From positions 1 through 17,004 of the forward strand of contig UQUG01000039.1 of assembly GCA_900544205.1 (NCBI GenBank): DNA of 17,004 bases, read 5' to 3'. Positions 14,983 through 17,004 of the stretch are shown here, one piece after another. A program made the position numbers and the translations under genes. The DNA comes from an uncultured Collinsella sp. GTDB lineage: Bacteria > Actinomycetota > Coriobacteriia > Coriobacteriales > Coriobacteriaceae. The notes under the pieces were generated by a model. It worked only from the letters and a program-made list of their open reading frames with translations. It did no database searches and had not been told where the DNA came from. How positions within the stretch are numbered: the first letter of the stretch is position 1; each line of letters begins with the position of its first letter.

Positions 14983-16032
14983 ATGGGCGAACTGGTAAAC
15001 CGTGGAGAATCGGCAATCGTGCCAGAAGTTTTTTACAAGCAGGTTTCCTCGATTCTCAACGCCGCTCGCGACAAGGCCTATACCGCCGTTAACTTTGCGA
15101 TGGTTGAGGCGTATTGGGAGATCGGCAAGAGCATTGTTGATGAACAGGGCGGAGAGGAGCGCGCAGCATATGGAGAGGCATTGATTGCAGGCCTCTCCAG
15201 AAGGCTTACCGCGGATTTCGGAAGAGGCTTTGGCATCGCAAACCTTCGCAATATGCGTCAGTTCTTTCTTGCGTTTCCAATTCGCGACGCACTGCGTAGC
15301 GAATTGAGCTGGACTCATTACCGCAGGTTGATGCGCATTCCCGACCCTGATGCTCGCGCCTGGTACATGAACGAATGCGCCGATTCTCGTTGCAGCACGC
15401 GTCAGCTCGAGCGCCAGATCAACACCATGTTCTGCGAGCGCCTGCTTGCCAGCAAGGACAAGGAGGCCGTCACCCAGGAAATCCAAAAGAGCGCCCCGGC
15501 TCGTCGCCCCGAGGATATCATCCGCGACCCATATGTACTGGAGTTTTTAGGTTTCTCGGACGATACTGCGTTTCGCGAGAGCGATCTAGAGCAGGCGCTC
15601 ATCACGCATCTTCAGAAGTTCCTGCTGGAGCTTGGCCGTGGTTTCGCTTTCGAGGCGCGCCAAAAGCGCATCACCTTTGATGGGCGCCATTTCTATATTG
15701 ACCTTGTGTTTTACAACTATCTGATGCGCTGCTTCGTGCTCATCGACCTTAAGACCGATGACCTTACGCATCAGGACCTGGGCCAGATGCAAATGTATGT
15801 GAACTACTACACGCGCGAGCTCATGAACGAAGGCGACAATCCGCCTATAGGCATTGTGCTCTGCGCGGACAAAAGCGACTCGATTGTCGAGTACACGCTG
15901 CCCGAAGACAACGACCAAGTGTTTGCCGCCAAATACTTGCCGTATCTTCCAAGCAAGGAAGAGCTGGCGCGCGAGCTGAGTGCCGAGTACCGCGCCATCA
16001 ACGAAGCGACTAATGGCGAAGCGCAAGGGTAG
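14983..16032 (+). CDS. DUF1016 (YhcG-like) PDDEXK nuclease family protein
   Basis: 349 residues from ATG 14983; a GTG immediately upstream at 14980 is an alternative. The N-terminal half (about 15-150, with YWEIGKSIVDEQ, YGEALIAGLSRRLTADFGRGF and LRNMRQF) is the DUF1016 helical DNA-binding-like domain. The C-terminal half (about 175-330) is the nuclease: FYIDLVFYN with Asp240, VLIDLKTD giving D255-x-K257, and HQDLGQMQMYVNYY with the conserved GQ. Glu203 in SDLEQAL is a possible further metal ligand. The PDDEXK core is intact, with Asp in place of the usual Glu, a common variant in this family. Members often sit beside restriction-modification or transposon genes, but none is here, so it looks like a stand-alone copy. 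Confidence 0.92.
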   Translation: MGELVNRGESAIVPEVFYKQVSSILNAARDKAYTAVNFAMVEAYWEIGKSIVDEQGGEERAAYGEALIAGLSRRLTADFGRGFGIANLRNMRQFFLAFPIRDALRSELSWTHYRRLMRIPDPDARAWYMNECADSRCSTRQLERQINTMFCERLLASKDKEAVTQEIQKSAPARRPEDIIRDPYVLEFLGFSDDTAFRESDLEQALITHLQKFLLELGRGFAFEARQKRITFDGRHFYIDLVFYNYLMRCFVLIDLKTDDLTHQDLGQMQMYVNYYTRELMNEGDNPPIGIVLCADKSDSIVEYTLPEDNDQVFAAKYLPYLPSKEELARELSAEYRAINEATNGEAQG

Positions 16033-16095
16033 CAGCACGTTGCGACCGATGCCCCCGACGGCGTTTCATATCCCCCGACATAAGAGGAGCGCTCC

Positions 16096-16884
16096 ATGAC
16101 AGACAGACCGAAAACGACACTGCGCGACTGCATCTATGGACTTGCCGTCGGCGACGCGTTGGGCGTTCCTTACGAGTTCAGGGCCCGCGGCACGTTCGAA
16201 TGCACGGACATGATCGGCTACGGCACGCATGGGCAGCCCGCCGGCACCTGGAGCGACGACACATCTATGACGCTTGCCACCTGCGACTCGATTAGGGAGC
16301 TCGGACATATCGACACCGTAGACATGCGCGACAAGTTCGTAAGCTGGATTGACCGCGGCGAGTATACGATCGACAGCGTCTTCGATTACGGCGGCACGAC
16401 CGCCCGCGCACTTCGCTCCGGCAAGGGAGGCTCCGGCGAGCGCGACAACGGCAACGGCTCACTCATGCGCATCGCACCCCTGGCATTCACCGGTGCGACA
16501 GACGAAGAGATCTGCGAGGTCTCCGCGATTACGCACGCCCACAGGACGTCGACTAACGCATGCGTCATATTTGTCGAGCTGGTGAGGAGCGTGATGAACG
16601 GCGAACTTCCCTCGTGGGTGCTCCACCTGAAAGACGTGCCCGAGCACGAAATCAGGTCTGGCGGCTTCGTGCGCGACACGCATAAAGCTGCTACCTGGTG
16701 CTTTGTGAACACCACCAGCTACGAAGACTGCGTGCTTACCGCCGTCAACCTGGGCGACGATACCGACACCACCGCAGCCGTCGCCGGCGCCCTCGCGGGC
16801 ACGGCCTATGGTATGGACGCCATCCCGCAGGAGTGGATTGATGTCCTGCGCGGTAAAGAGCTGATTGAGAGTTGCCTGTTTTAG
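16096..16884 (+). CDS. ADP-ribosylglycohydrolase (DraG/ARH-like)
   Basis: 262 residues from ATG 16096, with GAGGAG 8 bases upstream. Metal and ADP-ribose-binding motifs are all present: YGLAVGDALGVPYEF (14-28), TWSDDTSMTL (51-60), NGNGSLMRIAP (118-128), ITHAHRTS (145-152) and NLGDDTDTTAAVAGALAG (218-235), the last holding the paired Asp residues that bind Mg ions. The family removes ADP-ribose from proteins or breaks O-acetyl-ADP-ribose or related compounds; the substrate is unknown here. It starts 63 bases after the DUF1016 stop with no terminator between, so co-transcription is possible. No ADP-ribosyltransferase partner is in the window. Confidence 0.93.
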   Translation: MTDRPKTTLRDCIYGLAVGDALGVPYEFRARGTFECTDMIGYGTHGQPAGTWSDDTSMTLATCDSIRELGHIDTVDMRDKFVSWIDRGEYTIDSVFDYGGTTARALRSGKGGSGERDNGNGSLMRIAPLAFTGATDEEICEVSAITHAHRTSTNACVIFVELVRSVMNGELPSWVLHLKDVPEHEIRSGGFVRDTHKAATWCFVNTTSYEDCVLTAVNLGDDTDTTAAVAGALAGTAYGMDAIPQEWIDVLRGKELIESCLF

Positions 16885-17004
16885 GTCGCCTCTTTAGCAG
16901 AAACGAGATAGATGTCTCCCACCGCGGCCTGTGAGGTAAAATCTTGACCGCCGCGGAATCCGCCTGCGGGCAACGCTCCGATCTCCGATTGGGGTGAAGC
17001 CTAT

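Noticed and set aside
14983..16032. Type I restriction-modification locus
   Set aside because: DUF1016 genes often accompany hsdS and hsdM, but neither is in the window.
16885..17004. Start of another gene or promoter at the right edge
   Set aside because: TAAAAT and TTGACC-like words occur, but at wrong spacing, and no start codon with a ribosome binding site is visible before the window ends.

Overview
The window reads as a chromosomal segment of a GC-rich Gram-positive gut actinobacterium, most likely Coriobacteriia and close to Collinsella. This is inferred from the base composition, the Lys/Ser/Asp-rich linkers and C-terminal anchors of the surface proteins, and the mix of genes. No rRNA or other taxonomic marker is present. 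No tRNA, CRISPR array, insertion sequence or prophage gene was seen.

Layout. Positions 1-116 hold the last codons of a + strand gene, probably for a membrane protein, closed by a strong terminator. Converging on it is a - strand operon (about 4993 down to 213): a promoter, a cobalamin riboswitch (4783-4955), a 1175-residue surface protein with three DUF4430 domains, a beta-propeller and a C-terminal membrane anchor, and a smaller membrane-anchored DUF4430 protein, closed by a terminator. DUF4430 is the family of the C-terminal cobalamin-contacting domain of transcobalamin and intrinsic factor, so the riboswitch and the domain point to the same ligand independently. Next on the - strand come a phasin-like small protein with an ABC1/UbiB-family kinase-like protein (7259 down to 5071), a C69 dipeptidase (8931 down to 7408), and a two-gene folate operon (10523 down to 9034): a cyclodeaminase/cyclohydrolase-family protein followed 2 bases later by FolD.

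On the + strand, after a roughly 460-base intergenic region with an unassigned terminator and a 19-base direct repeat, come a small lipoprotein, a Tat-exported PI-PLC-like surface protein with an LAxTG-type anchor, a DUF1016 PDDEXK nuclease and an ADP-ribosylglycohydrolase. A small - strand PH-like gene lies between the PLC and the nuclease.

How the genes work together. Two stories stand out. First, the riboswitch operon looks like a cell-surface corrinoid-capture system repressed by cobalamin. Second, this FolD lacks the Lys and Gln that the family uses for the cyclohydrolase step, while its operon partner belongs to a family that includes methenyl-THF cyclohydrolases (FchA). The two steps may therefore have been split between two proteins. 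The remaining genes are ordinary housekeeping or cell-surface genes.
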